This document shows, piece by piece, positions 46,465-55,401 of a stretch of 64,000 nucleotides of DNA. The DNA is taken from the NCBI GenBank assembly GCA_965220695.1, contig OZ244838.1:4898001-4962000 (forward strand), read 5' to 3'. The position numbers and the translations under genes are program-made. The notes beneath the pieces are model-generated. The model was given only the letters and a program-made list of their open reading frames with translations, was not told the origin of the DNA and ran no database searches. The DNA comes from UBA9620 sp965220695. Its GTDB lineage: Bacteria > Acidobacteriota > Vicinamibacteria > Vicinamibacterales > UBA8438. The stretch's first letter is position 1. Every line of letters begins with the position of its first letter.

Positions 46465-47418
46465 TCAACCGGCGCCCTTCGGCGGCGCGGCGGCGCTGCC
46501 GAAGACGCGCTCGAAGTTGCCGGCGAAGATGGCCGTGCGGCTCTCGGCGTCTACGCCGATTTCGTCGAGCGCCGCGAGTTGGGCGTCGAGCACGGCCTGT
46601 TGCCAGCCTCTCGGGAAGAACGACGAGTCTGACCCGAACAGCATCCGCCCGGGTCCGAGCACCGCCAGCGCCTGTCGGAAGACGTCGACCAGACGCAGGC
46701 CGGGTGTGTACTTCGTCCAGGCGTTCGAGCTCGACGTATCGACGTGCACGTTGGGGCAGAGGTCGGCCGCCATGAGGGTCTCGCGGAAGAAGCCGGCGCC
46801 GAAATGGGGCACGACAACCGGCACCTTGGGGTACGCCGAGGCGACCGGGACGAGGGCGAGCGGATTCCCGCGCCGGATGTCGAACCGTGACGGCAGACCC
46901 AGCTTGCGCCGCACGCCGACCGACAGGACGCCGCAATGCACGAACACCGCGCACTGGTGCTCGGCCGCGGCGTCGAACACCGGGACGACCCGTGCGTCGT
47001 CGAGCGCGAACCCGTGCATCGCCGGGAACAGGCAGGCGCAGCGCAGGCCGCGCTCACCGAACCCCTGCCGGACCCTCGTGGCGGCGTCGGGCGCCGTCGG
47101 GTTCAGCATGAACGTGCCGGTCAGACGCGCCGGGTGCCTGGCGGCCGCTGCCGCGACCGACGGCTCGTCACCCGGGACGCTCGCCATGAGGGCGGCGCGC
47201 GTCACGCCGTGCCGGTCGAGCTCCGCCACCCAGCGGTCAGCGAGCGCGGCGGGCGTTCCGGGCGGATCCCACCCGAGCGCGGCCGGCAGATCGACGGCCG
47301 GGTCGCGCGCCGGGGGCGCCGCCGGGTCGCGGCCGAGCGTGGCGAAGAAGCCGGCCGAGAAGAAGTGGCAGTGCGCGTCGTTGAGGCGGGGTGCGTGGGG
47401 TCCGGTCATCGGTGTCAT
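46465..47418 (-). CDS. Amidohydrolase-family protein (COG2159 type)
   Basis: TIM-barrel metal hydrolase or decarboxylase of 317 aa. LNDAHCHFFSAGFF provides the N-terminal HxH metal site, VFVHCGVLS and VVVPHFGAGF the following His residues, and MLFGSDSSFFPRG the catalytic Asp. The substrate is unknown; COG2159 members act on aromatic acids or related compounds. An internal Met at residue 4 is an alternative start. Single gene, divergent from the aldo/keto reductase. Confidence 0.87.
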   Translation of the reverse strand: MTPMTGPHAPRLNDAHCHFFSAGFFATLGRDPAAPPARDPAVDLPAALGWDPPGTPAALADRWVAELDRHGVTRAALMASVPGDEPSVAAAAARHPARLTGTFMLNPTAPDAATRVRQGFGERGLRCACLFPAMHGFALDDARVVPVFDAAAEHQCAVFVHCGVLSVGVRRKLGLPSRFDIRRGNPLALVPVASAYPKVPVVVPHFGAGFFRETLMAADLCPNVHVDTSSSNAWTKYTPGLRLVDVFRQALAVLGPGRMLFGSDSSFFPRGWQQAVLDAQLAALDEIGVDAESRTAIFAGNFERVFGSAAAPPKGAG

Positions 47419-47571
47419 GGCATGCGGCGCCGCTGGCGGCGTCCAGTCTCACGTGTCAATGGGGCGCATCGCCGGGCGCGACCGCGAGTTTTCGCGTCCG
47501 GCGCGTCGGCAGTATAGTAGCCGCGTGCACCGGCCGCGCCGGTTTCTTCGTCAACCGCATCTTCGAATCCC

Positions 47572-48570
47572 ATGGACCATGTGAATCTCGGTCGGACCGG
47601 GCTGCGGGTCTCGCGCCTCTGCCTGGGCACGATGACCTTCGGATCGACGGCGTGGCGCGGCTGGGTGCTGCCCGAGGCCGCCAGCCGCCCGTTCATGCGG
47701 CGCGCGCTCGACGCCGGCATCAACTTCTTCGACACCGCCGACATGTATTCCCGCGGCGTCAGCGAAGAGATCGTGGGACGCGCGCTGGCCGACTTCACGA
47801 CGCGCGATCAGGTGGTGATCGCCACGAAGGCGTTCTTTCCGATGGACGACGGACCGAACGACCGCGGCCTGTCCAGGAAGCACCTGTTCGACGCCATCGA
47901 CGCCTCGCTGCGGCGCCTCGGGACCGATTACGTCGATCTCTATCAGATCCACAGGTTCGATCCGCACACCCCGATCGAGGAGACCCTCGAGGCGCTTAAC
48001 GACATCGTGCGGGCCGGCAAGGCGCGCTACATCGGCGCGTCGAGCATGTTTGCCTGGCAGTTCGCGCAGATGCTCCAGGTGTCCGAGCGCCGGGGCTGGG
48101 CGCGGTTCGTCTCGATGCAGAACCACTACAACCTCGTCTATCGCGAGGAAGAGCGCGAGATGCTCCCGCTGTGCCGCGCCGAGGGCATCGGCGTCATCCC
48201 CTGGAGCCCGCTGGCCCGCGGGTTCCTGGCCGGCAACCGCGATCGTCCGGCCGCCGCCGACACACCGAAGGGCGGCGAGACGCTGCGCGCGCGCCTGGAC
48301 GAGTACGCCCACGGGCTCTACTATGCCGAGTCCGATTTCCAGGTGGTCGATCGGGTCGTGGCGTTGGCGCGCCGGCGCGAGGTCACACCGGCGCAGATCG
48401 CGCTGGCCTGGATCCTGCGCCAGCCGGGGGTGACGGCGCCGATCGTCGGCGTGACGAAGATGGAGCAGCTCGAGGCGGCCATCGCCGCCGTCGACATCGC
48501 GCTCGACGAGGACGAATGCGGCCAACTCGAGGAGCCCTACGTGCCGCACCCCGTACTGGGGCACCAGTAG
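47572..48570 (+). CDS. Aldo/keto reductase
   Basis: NAD(P)H-dependent oxidoreductase of 332 aa. The catalytic tetrad is visible as D and Y in FFDTADMYSRG, K in VVIATKAFF and H in LYQIHRFDPHTP. The NADP-binding region IPWSPLARGFLAGN is present. A carbonyl substrate is likely but not specified. Its last 50 bases recur with 45 matches at 51268-51317, downstream of the Septu-like locus 2. Confidence 0.9.
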   Translation: MDHVNLGRTGLRVSRLCLGTMTFGSTAWRGWVLPEAASRPFMRRALDAGINFFDTADMYSRGVSEEIVGRALADFTTRDQVVIATKAFFPMDDGPNDRGLSRKHLFDAIDASLRRLGTDYVDLYQIHRFDPHTPIEETLEALNDIVRAGKARYIGASSMFAWQFAQMLQVSERRGWARFVSMQNHYNLVYREEEREMLPLCRAEGIGVIPWSPLARGFLAGNRDRPAAADTPKGGETLRARLDEYAHGLYYAESDFQVVDRVVALARRREVTPAQIALAWILRQPGVTAPIVGVTKMEQLEAAIAAVDIALDEDECGQLEEPYVPHPVLGHQ

Positions 48571-48641
48571 GCGGCCGCTGTTGTTCCAGCCCGTTGCTCC
48601 GGTCAGGCGCCGCGAACAACACGCACCCGCGACCGTCCCAG

Positions 48642-48800
48642 GTCCAGGTTCGCGCGGCGGCTCAACTCCGGGCCATGATCGGCCTCAAGATGCCGGATGC
48701 CCTGGAGTTGACGGCGGCCCTCGGCGCCGGCTGTCAGACGTTCTTCACGAACAATCGGCGTTTCCTGCCTGTGCCGGGTGTACAAATTCGAGCCATGGTG
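48642..48800 (+). pseudogene. VapC toxin C-terminal remnant
   Basis: The plus frame reads AAQLRAMIGLKMPDALELTA then GCQTFFTNNRRFLPVPGVQI, the standard C-terminus of VapC PIN toxins with the conserved PDAL and TNNRRF elements. The N-terminal half and an antitoxin are missing. It lies between the aldo/keto reductase and Septu-like locus 2; the rest of the 48571-48898 gap holds nothing else. Confidence 0.75.
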
Positions 48801-48898
48801 CGCCGCACGTGTCCCATCGAGGCAGATGCCGATCGTCCCGTCGGTCGTGATTGCGATCTACCGCTTGCGGTTCGCAATCGGAACGCTCGCACGGACCT

Positions 48899-49753
48899 CT
48901 ATTGCGCCGCCATGGAAACGTTCAGTTTCCATTCGATGCGCACGAAGTAGCGCGCCATACCCGCGTACTCGCTCTTCGCCTCCATCATCCTTCGAATCTG
49001 CACCGCGACCGCCGTTTTCATTTCCGTTGTAGAGTGCCCCGGGAGTCTTTCGACGACGTGCGCGAGTGTATTGAGCAACTCGTACGTAACCCACCGGCGT
49101 TGGCGCAACTCTTCGCGGTTGAGCCCCAGATCTTCTTCGGCGGCGCTCATGGCGCGAGTTGCGCGGACACGATTTGTGCGGGCCGCGATGCGGACTTCCT
49201 TGAGGACGGGATCTGCCTCCCATTTGTACAGTTTCTCGGGGTCTTCGACGTAAGGATCGACCAGAAACGGTTTTTCCTTCGTCGCCTCCCGAACGAAATC
49301 GTTGAACGGCATGCCGCCGCTGGCGTGATCAATCGGATCGGGAGTCATCAACCTCGCGTACTCCCTCAGCGCAGACTCGTTCGACGGAGGCGGGATGGTC
49401 GGCCCTCGCCAGCGACGGTCGTCTCTCGCAACCTTGAATTTGGCCCTCTTGTACATCTGGTTGCAGATCTGGCAACTGTAGGAGAAATTGTCGTAGCAAT
49501 ACGCCAACCACCAGTACACGCTCTTGGGTCGAAAATGCTCCACATCGCCGTAGGCAACAGTACTGGTGGCTGATTCGCAATAGGCGCACTTGCCGCAGGT
49601 CTCCTCTTTCAAGCGCGTTTTTGTCTGACGCCAGACATTGGGATTGGCCGGGTCCCCGGCATTCCGCAGCGTTACGAGGGCCAGATTCTTCTCGATTCGC
49701 TGTTCGCATGTGAAGGCGGACGGCGGCTCCGTCGTTCTCGTCAGCTTGATCAC
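48899..49753 (-). CDS. Septu-like HNH nuclease (PtuB type), locus 2
   Basis: Protein of 284 aa starting at GTG 49753, which overlaps the ATPase stop (GTGA, 49753-49750). The zinc/HNH module is complete: CGKCAYCES (53-61), VEHFRPKS (71-78) and CQICNQMYKRAKF (94-106). A C-terminal helical region follows (about 180-284). It should be the DNA- or RNA-cutting effector of the pair, released or guided by the ATPase upon infection. Longer than the small PtuB type, so it may be a Septu variant. Confidence 0.83.
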   Translation of the reverse strand: MIKLTRTTEPPSAFTCEQRIEKNLALVTLRNAGDPANPNVWRQTKTRLKEETCGKCAYCESATSTVAYGDVEHFRPKSVYWWLAYCYDNFSYSCQICNQMYKRAKFKVARDDRRWRGPTIPPPSNESALREYARLMTPDPIDHASGGMPFNDFVREATKEKPFLVDPYVEDPEKLYKWEADPVLKEVRIAARTNRVRATRAMSAAEEDLGLNREELRQRRWVTYELLNTLAHVVERLPGHSTTEMKTAVAVQIRRMMEAKSEYAGMARYFVRIEWKLNVSMAAQ

Positions 49754-51066
49754 GTTCCACGCGCCCGACGCCTGGACTCCGTTTTCCGCGCCTTGCCGGG
49801 AGGCGGCTCGGACAGATCGACACCGGCCTTCTCGATCAAGGCTTGAATCGATCTCAGCACCTCGGTTTGCGCCTTCGCCGCGGCCCCGCCGTTCCACGCG
49901 GGGATGTCGGCAAGCTGCCCGCGCAAGTCCTCCAGGCGTCGCTCTTCATCCTCGGATCTGCGTTTCTTGGCCCTGAGATCCCGGTAGGCGTCCTTGAGTG
50001 TCGCCACGCGTTCCGAATCGACAGTGGCGACGTCGAAGAACGGCTCGATGAGCTGATGCAGCCTGAGCCTGTCGGGCGCCCCCTCGCAGGGTCGGAGTGC
50101 CGGCGGCGCATCGGGTGTCGGGCGGGCGAGGACATGGACTTCGCCGCGACCGGCCTGCTGGGCCGTCATGGGAGAATGCGTGGTGGCCACGATCTGGAAG
50201 TGGGGGAGCTTGTCTTCGATGAAACGTCGCAGCCGTCGTTGCCACTTGACGTGCAGGTGCAGATCGAGCTCGTCGATCAACAGGAGGCCCCGCGTCGCCA
50301 GAGGGTTCGAGAAGTCGTCGAACGCCGCCGTGGTGCGGTAGAGCAGATCTCCCACCCAGGCCGCCACGTTCTGATAACCGTCGCTCAAGTCCTCAAGCGA
50401 AACGGGTCCGTCGGCTGTGTCGAAGATCAGGGTCTTGCTCGTCTTGTCGATGTGCCGGAACGTCACGCCGGGAAGAAGCTCGGTGAGTGCCGTCCGAATC
50501 AGGTCCAAAGTGCTCTCGCCCCTGGCGTAGTGCAGATCCATCGCCCACGACGCGAGTGGCAGAAGCGCAGCGTCGGCGTCGAACAAGGTTCGAACCGCTC
50601 CGGCCCGCCCGGACTTCTGGCCGTCCTTGGCGATCCCGGGGCGGCCGAGACGACGCGATGCGCCGTAGCCGGTGAGAAAGTAGCCTCGTCCGGTGTATGC
50701 GGGAGAGTCTTCGAGCGGAGCGAGCGGCTGCGCATTTCGATCGAGAGTCCTCGAAATCGTTTCGCCCCGACGCAGTTCCAAGCTGACTTTCTTGTCATCT
50801 CCCGTTGCGGTCGTCACAATTCCGTTGATGCGGGCGCTCGTCTGTCCCGAGCGAATCCAGCTCGACGGATCCCGTCCCAACAGCTCCGGCAGCGCATCCC
50901 GGCCGCAGAGCAGCAAGGCCATGCAACGCAGGAGCGTGCTCTTGCCCGTACCGTTTTCCCCGAGTAACAACGTCCACTTCCGGACGCTGCGGTTTTCGCC
51001 CTCGAAGTCCAGTTCCAAGTCGGCAATGACGCGTACGTTTTCGACCCGGATGCGTTTGAGGAACAC
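49750..51066 (-). CDS. Septu-like ATPase (PtuA type), locus 2
   Basis: SMC/RecF-like ATPase of 438 aa. Walker A GENGTGKS (36-43); GYGASRRLG; the signature LSDGYQNVAAWVGDLLY (227-243); Walker B LLLIDELDLHLH (261-272); switch TTHSPMTAQQ. The C-terminal region is a charged coiled coil (YRDLRAKKRRSEDEERRLED). It shares the order of motifs and the SDGYxxxxxWxGDLL element with locus 1 but differs widely otherwise, so the two were acquired independently rather than by recent duplication. Both genes of this locus look intact. Confidence 0.83.
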   Translation of the reverse strand: MFLKRIRVENVRVIADLELDFEGENRSVRKWTLLLGENGTGKSTLLRCMALLLCGRDALPELLGRDPSSWIRSGQTSARINGIVTTATGDDKKVSLELRRGETISRTLDRNAQPLAPLEDSPAYTGRGYFLTGYGASRRLGRPGIAKDGQKSGRAGAVRTLFDADAALLPLASWAMDLHYARGESTLDLIRTALTELLPGVTFRHIDKTSKTLIFDTADGPVSLEDLSDGYQNVAAWVGDLLYRTTAAFDDFSNPLATRGLLLIDELDLHLHVKWQRRLRRFIEDKLPHFQIVATTHSPMTAQQAGRGEVHVLARPTPDAPPALRPCEGAPDRLRLHQLIEPFFDVATVDSERVATLKDAYRDLRAKKRRSEDEERRLEDLRGQLADIPAWNGGAAAKAQTEVLRSIQALIEKAGVDLSEPPPGKARKTESRRRARGT

Positions 51067-51267
51067 GGTTCGGGCAGCCTCCTCAGGCGACCATACAACA
51101 ATGACCGATTATGCCCGCTGGCGCAATCGGCCGGAGATCCAATGTCAGACCCGTGATGCGGGCGGTGTACGACTACCCTGCCGCCGGGTCCAGCCGATGA
51201 CCGCGTTCTGCACGGTGGCTCAGATCGCCCCTGCGGGCGGGGCGAGGCGCCGGGGCTGGGCAGTTCC

Positions 51268-51317
51268 GCCAACTCGAGGAGCCGTACGCGCCGCATCACG
51301 TGCTGGGGCACCAGTAG
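51268..51317 (+). pseudogene. Duplicate 3' end of an aldo/keto reductase gene
   Basis: Encodes QLEEPYAPHHVLGHQ and a TAG stop, matching the last codons of the aldo/keto reductase at 48521-48570 (45 of 50 bases identical). No other part of the gene is present. The rest of the 51067-51452 gap contains no recognisable gene. Confidence 0.8.
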
Positions 51318-51452
51318 CGGGGACCAGCACCCTCACGTCATCCGAGACACGCCGCACGCCTGCCGCACCGCCGCGCGCCGATTCAACGGGTCGATCCGGT
51401 TGCGGCGCGATGGCGCCACGCGACGCCCCGGGCAGCGGACCGGCGCACGCGG

Positions 51453-53366
51453 TCAGGGCGTGACCCAGATCGGCGACGACCAGGCGCGCTCCTGGATGGT
51501 GGCCGGCAGATCGGGGCGCGGCTCCACACCGGCGCGCACGGCCTCCCAGGTAGTCCAGCGGCAGGACGGGTTCTCGAGCACGCGCACGTAGTAGACGGCG
51601 CGTTGCGCGGGGTCGAAGTCGGGATCGGCCCACAACGTGCGCAGCTCGGCGTCCCCGACATCCGCGCTCAGGCTGCAGTCGGCGAGGTTCACGGTCGCGC
51701 CGTTGTCGGGGCAGCGGTGGGTCGCCGCATCCACGGACAGCCCGTCCGAGCAGGCGACGTCGTAGACCTGCTCGCGCGCCTCGCCGTCGTCGATCCAGCC
51801 CTTGATCACCTGCAGGCGCGCCAGCGGGGCGCTCGAGGGATCGCGGCTCGCCCACACCAGAAAGCGGGGGACGCGCCCACCGGGCGCGACCAGTTCGCCG
51901 CCCATGGCGACGCCGCCGGCGTAGGCCGCGGCGACGAGGTCGGGATCGTCCGCCAGGTCGTCCGGATAGTCATAGCCGCCGAAGAACCGCACCCGGATGC
52001 GCGGCCCGCTCGTGGCGAAGGTCTCCTTGCGGCGGAACGCGTCGAAGATCGACTCGCGCGTATTCTCCTCGGCCCAGACGCCGCTCAGTCCCGACGCGCC
52101 GCGCAGCGCCCCGAGCGGCGATTCGCTGTAACGGCGGCCGTCCGGCCGCGCCGCGTCGAACGGAATCGAGACGCCCCGCCGCGGGACGCCGCCGGCGGTG
52201 AAGTAGCCGGATTCGCTCGGCGGTCCTGCGCCGGCATGATTGTCGGTGGCGCCGATGAGGCCGAAGCGGAACGGGTTGAAGCCGCGGTCCTCCTCCAGAC
52301 GCAGACCGTTGAGGTAGGCGTCGCGCACGTAGCTGCCCGGGGCCTGGCTCGGGGTGAGGCCGCCGCCGATGCGGTAGGGATAGATCTCGAAGTCGGCCCA
52401 CTCGTCGTTGGGCGAGAGCGCGGGATGGGTGTCGGACGTGCCCTTGGTCTGGGTGATCTCGACCAGCGGCTCGTTGCGCGTGCGGACCTCCGCGTAGGCG
52501 GCGTCGAGCGGCTCGCCGGCATAGGTGGAGAGCCTGAACATCAGGCCGTTCGAGCCGTTCGAGTTGTGCGGAATGGCCAGCGCTTCGATGCCGGCGTCGC
52601 GGTTGCGATCCATCCACGCCCACAGCTCTTCCGGATTGAACGAATCGAGGCGGCTGAACGGCACCTCCGGCACCGCGCTGCCGCGGTAGATCACGTTGCG
52701 GTGCAGGTTCTGGTTCTCGGGGCTGCCGGTGAACTCGTAGCCGATGAAGGTGGTGAAGACGCCCGGCTCGTAGTGGCGCTCGGCGGCGTCGACCGTCTCG
52801 CGCCAGGCCGAGCGAAACACATCGGGATCGGGCGGCACGTCGCGCTGACCGAGGGTGTACGCGCGTATCTCGCGCTGGGCCTCTCCCCGGGCGGCCCCCG
52901 TCAGCGCCCCGGACGCGATGCCGTTCACGAGCTCGGCGGCCGGATGGTTCGAGGCCGGCTGCGCCGGATCCACCATCGCCGGCAGCATGCCCAGGAAGCT
53001 GGCGTGGTCGGTGACCGCGTAGAAATCCAGCGGCGAATCGAGCTGGATCTCGAATCCGGCCGGGTGGGTCAGCGCCTCGCCTTGCGCGTAGCGGTAGGCG
53101 TCGTCGGGCGTGGCCCGGGTGCCGTTGAGGAAGGCGTCGTACGAGAAGTTGGTGTGCGTGTGGAGATCGCCGAAGTAGGCGTTGCGCAGGGGGTTGGGAC
53201 CCGGCGTGGCGGCAGTGGCGCCGCCGCCTGGCGCCGCGTCGCCGGCGACCGGGTCGACGTCACCGCTGCAGCCGCTCAGTGCGACGCCGAGCAGGGCGGC
53301 GAGCGCCGCGGCGACGTGCGGCCGGCGCATGACGGACGCTGCAGGACGACAGTTGTGAAATGGCAT
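51453..53366 (-). CDS. DUF3604 lipoprotein (PHP-like metal hydrolase)
   Basis: Protein of 637 aa with a lipoprotein signal (AALLGVALSGC lipobox, cysteine near residue 33). The DUF3604 core contains YFGDLHTHTNFSYDAF, VTDHASFLG, IPHNSNGSNG and GATDNHAGAG, a PHP-like set of metal ligands. It probably hydrolyses a phosphate or amide bond outside the inner membrane; the substrate is unknown. ATG 53366 or 53330 may start it. Last gene of the operon DUF1499, parvulin, HupE, DUF3604, a combination that recurs in environmental bacteria. Confidence 0.88.
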   Translation of the reverse strand: MPFHNCRPAASVMRRPHVAAALAALLGVALSGCSGDVDPVAGDAAPGGGATAATPGPNPLRNAYFGDLHTHTNFSYDAFLNGTRATPDDAYRYAQGEALTHPAGFEIQLDSPLDFYAVTDHASFLGMLPAMVDPAQPASNHPAAELVNGIASGALTGAARGEAQREIRAYTLGQRDVPPDPDVFRSAWRETVDAAERHYEPGVFTTFIGYEFTGSPENQNLHRNVIYRGSAVPEVPFSRLDSFNPEELWAWMDRNRDAGIEALAIPHNSNGSNGLMFRLSTYAGEPLDAAYAEVRTRNEPLVEITQTKGTSDTHPALSPNDEWADFEIYPYRIGGGLTPSQAPGSYVRDAYLNGLRLEEDRGFNPFRFGLIGATDNHAGAGPPSESGYFTAGGVPRRGVSIPFDAARPDGRRYSESPLGALRGASGLSGVWAEENTRESIFDAFRRKETFATSGPRIRVRFFGGYDYPDDLADDPDLVAAAYAGGVAMGGELVAPGGRVPRFLVWASRDPSSAPLARLQVIKGWIDDGEAREQVYDVACSDGLSVDAATHRCPDNGATVNLADCSLSADVGDAELRTLWADPDFDPAQRAVYYVRVLENPSCRWTTWEAVRAGVEPRPDLPATIQERAWSSPIWVTP

Positions 53367-53391
53367 GACACCTCCCGGCAGATCTGACCGA

Positions 53392-54525
53392 TTACACCAT
53401 CGAGAACACTCGTTCGACGAACCAGTAGGCGGACACGACCCCCATGACGTAGATCGGCGTCTGCGTCAGGACGGCGGGCACCTGCAGGCGCCCGACGCTG
53501 ACGATGCGCACCAGCGCCAGCAGGAGCACGACGATCGCGAGCTGCCCGATCTCGACCCCCGCGTTGAAGAGCAGCAGCGCCATCGCTCTGGCCTGTTCAG
53601 GCAGACCGATCTCGGACAGTGCGCCGGCGAAGCCGAAGCCGTGCAGCAGTCCGAATCCGAAAGCGATCACCCACGGCGAACGCGCCATGGGCGTGGGCCG
53701 GCCGTTGGCGCCGCGGACCAGCTCGACCGCCAGGAAGAGGATGCTCAGCGCGATCAGCGCCTCGACCGGCCGCTGAGACAGCGTCAGCACGCCGAGCGTC
53801 GAGAGCGCGAGGGTGATGCTGTGCGCCGCGGTGAACGCCGTGACGACCTGCACCAGTTGCAGCGGCCGGCGCACCAGGAACATCAGGCCGACGATGAAGA
53901 GGATGTGATCGAACCCGAAGAGCAGGTGCTCGATGCCGAGTCGCAGGTAGGCGGGCACCGCCGCCCCCCGCCGCGGCGCGCGCGACAGCACCACGCGCGG
54001 CGCCTCCGGCCGGAGCAGGTGGTCGGCGGACGCCCCGTCGAGATAGCGCACGCGGAGCAGGACATCGGTCAAGGTGCGCGGCAGCCCGCCGATCTCGATG
54101 GCCGCCCCCGCCAGTCCCCGTTCGCCGCAGGCGATCACCCAGCGCTCGACCAGCGCCGACAGGGTCACGTCGGGCAGCGCCGGGTTCCCGGCACGACAGT
54201 GCGGCGGAAACCTCGGCTCGAGCGGCAGGCGCAGGGCCAGGCCGGGTTCCGAGCCCGGCAGGATCGGCTGTTTCCAGAGCACCTCGAAGCGCCCGGCGGA
54301 CAGCTCCGTCAACTGCAGATAGGCGGGCCGCACTTCATGGGCCTCGGGGGCCAGCGGGACCAGGACCGTTCCCAGGACGGCCAGCGCCAGGAGCCCGTGG
54401 TGAAACCGCGCGAATGCCGCGGGGCTTTCACCACGGGCTCCTGGGACACCCCGCATCGCAGCGCGCGCGGCGAGGCGCCCGCTGATCACGGCGTGACGAG
54501 TGACGGACCGCGGGTGATTCGCCAT
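53392..54525 (-). CDS. HupE/UreJ-like membrane protein with repeat-derived 5' end
   Basis: Membrane protein of up to 377 aa. An extracytoplasmic N-terminal domain (HEVRPAYLQLTELSAGRFEV on) is followed by a HupE-type region with His-rich helices (LGIEHLLFGFDHILFIVGLM, AFTAAHSITLALS, FGLLHGFGFAGALSE). The role of this family is not settled; metal transport is a common suggestion. The start is unusual: the signal peptide (GLLALAVLGTVLVPLAPEAH) is encoded across repeat R1, and only ATG 54525, 3 bases after the parvulin stop, or ATG 54456 lies upstream. The native start was probably lost when the repeat entered. Confidence 0.8.
   Translation of the reverse strand: MANHPRSVTRHAVISGRLAARAAMRGVPGARGESPAAFARFHHGLLALAVLGTVLVPLAPEAHEVRPAYLQLTELSAGRFEVLWKQPILPGSEPGLALRLPLEPRFPPHCRAGNPALPDVTLSALVERWVIACGERGLAGAAIEIGGLPRTLTDVLLRVRYLDGASADHLLRPEAPRVVLSRAPRRGAAVPAYLRLGIEHLLFGFDHILFIVGLMFLVRRPLQLVQVVTAFTAAHSITLALSTLGVLTLSQRPVEALIALSILFLAVELVRGANGRPTPMARSPWVIAFGFGLLHGFGFAGALSEIGLPEQARAMALLLFNAGVEIGQLAIVVLLLALVRIVSVGRLQVPAVLTQTPIYVMGVVSAYWFVERVFSMV
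54387..54444. repeat. Dispersed repeat R1 as a perfect 19-bp stem
   Basis: CCAGGAGCCCGTGGTGAAA (54387-54405) and its exact complement (54426-54444) flank a 20-base loop. The stem contains the R1 core in both arms, so it looks like two head-to-head half elements. It lies inside the coding region of the HupE-like gene. Confidence 0.85.
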
Positions 54526-54528
54526 TGC

Positions 54529-55380
54529 CTACCGCCGCGCGGAGTCGACCTCGCTCGACACCGGCATGCGGACCTCGTAGCGCTCGCGCAGCACCTCGAA
54601 CGCGGCCTGGTTCTGCGCGCGGCGCCGCGTCTCGACCAGGTCCTGGACGACCCGGTCGCGGACGTCGTCGAGATCGGGCACGCGCGGTTCCCTGCGGCCG
54701 AGCACCCGGACCAGGTGCGTGCCGTGCGCAGACCTGACCGGTCCCTGCCACTCGCCCACCGCGAGGTCGGGCAGGGCGGCGGCGAAATCTCCGCCAAAGA
54801 GCTCGGCGAGTTCCTGGTCGGTCCGATCGGCGTACTCCCTGAGCAGCATGAAGGGGTCGCCGAGCTGTCTCCAGCGGCCGTCCCCGCCCGCGCGCAGGTC
54901 ATGGAGCAGGGCCGCCGCGTCGGTCCACGGATCGGCTCTCCGATCAGCGCTCAGAAACAGGTGCCGGAACGTGGTCCGGCGCGGCTCGCGGTACTGCTCG
55001 GCGTGCGCCGCGTAGTGCGCCTCGACCTCGTGCGCCGCGGGCGCCGGCACGTCGGTGTTGTCCTCCAGCATGAACGTCATCTTCTGCGCGAGCCGGCGGC
55101 GCACGATGGGGTCGTCACGGTCGAGGGCCAGACGCTGCGCCTCGCGATAGAGGATCTCCTCCTTGACCGCCTCGTCGATCAGTCCCTGCAGCTCCTGGCC
55201 GCTCGGCGCGCGGCCCCACTGCGCCACCCACCGTTCGCTGATCGACGCGATCTGCGCGTCGGTCACGGCGATGACGCGGCGCTCGGCGTCCCCGTCAGCC
55301 AGCCAGCGGTCGAGCGCGAAGACGCCGATGCCCAGCAGGAGAAACAGGACCAGCGGTGACGTATCCCGGATGGCTGTCAT
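54529..55380 (-). CDS. Peptidyl-prolyl cis-trans isomerase, parvulin type
   Basis: Protein of 283 aa with an N-terminal membrane anchor (LVLFLLLGIGVFALDRWL), a SurA/PpiD-like helical part (LIDEAVKEEILYREAQRLAL) and a C-terminal PPIC domain (FRHLFLSAD through GPVRSAHGTHLVRVLG). It should fold periplasmic or outer-membrane proteins. It lies 21 bases after the DUF1499 gene and 3 bases before the HupE-like gene, so cotranscribed. Confidence 0.88.
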   Translation of the reverse strand: MTAIRDTSPLVLFLLLGIGVFALDRWLADGDAERRVIAVTDAQIASISERWVAQWGRAPSGQELQGLIDEAVKEEILYREAQRLALDRDDPIVRRRLAQKMTFMLEDNTDVPAPAAHEVEAHYAAHAEQYREPRRTTFRHLFLSADRRADPWTDAAALLHDLRAGGDGRWRQLGDPFMLLREYADRTDQELAELFGGDFAAALPDLAVGEWQGPVRSAHGTHLVRVLGRREPRVPDLDDVRDRVVQDLVETRRRAQNQAAFEVLRERYEVRMPVSSEVDSARR

Positions 55381-55401
55381 GCACGTGCACCATCGGCGGC
55401 G

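Noticed and set aside
53365..55359. 664-codon plus-strand frame over the HupE/parvulin region
   Set aside because: Gln/Arg-rich shadow of two minus-strand genes with recognisable domains.
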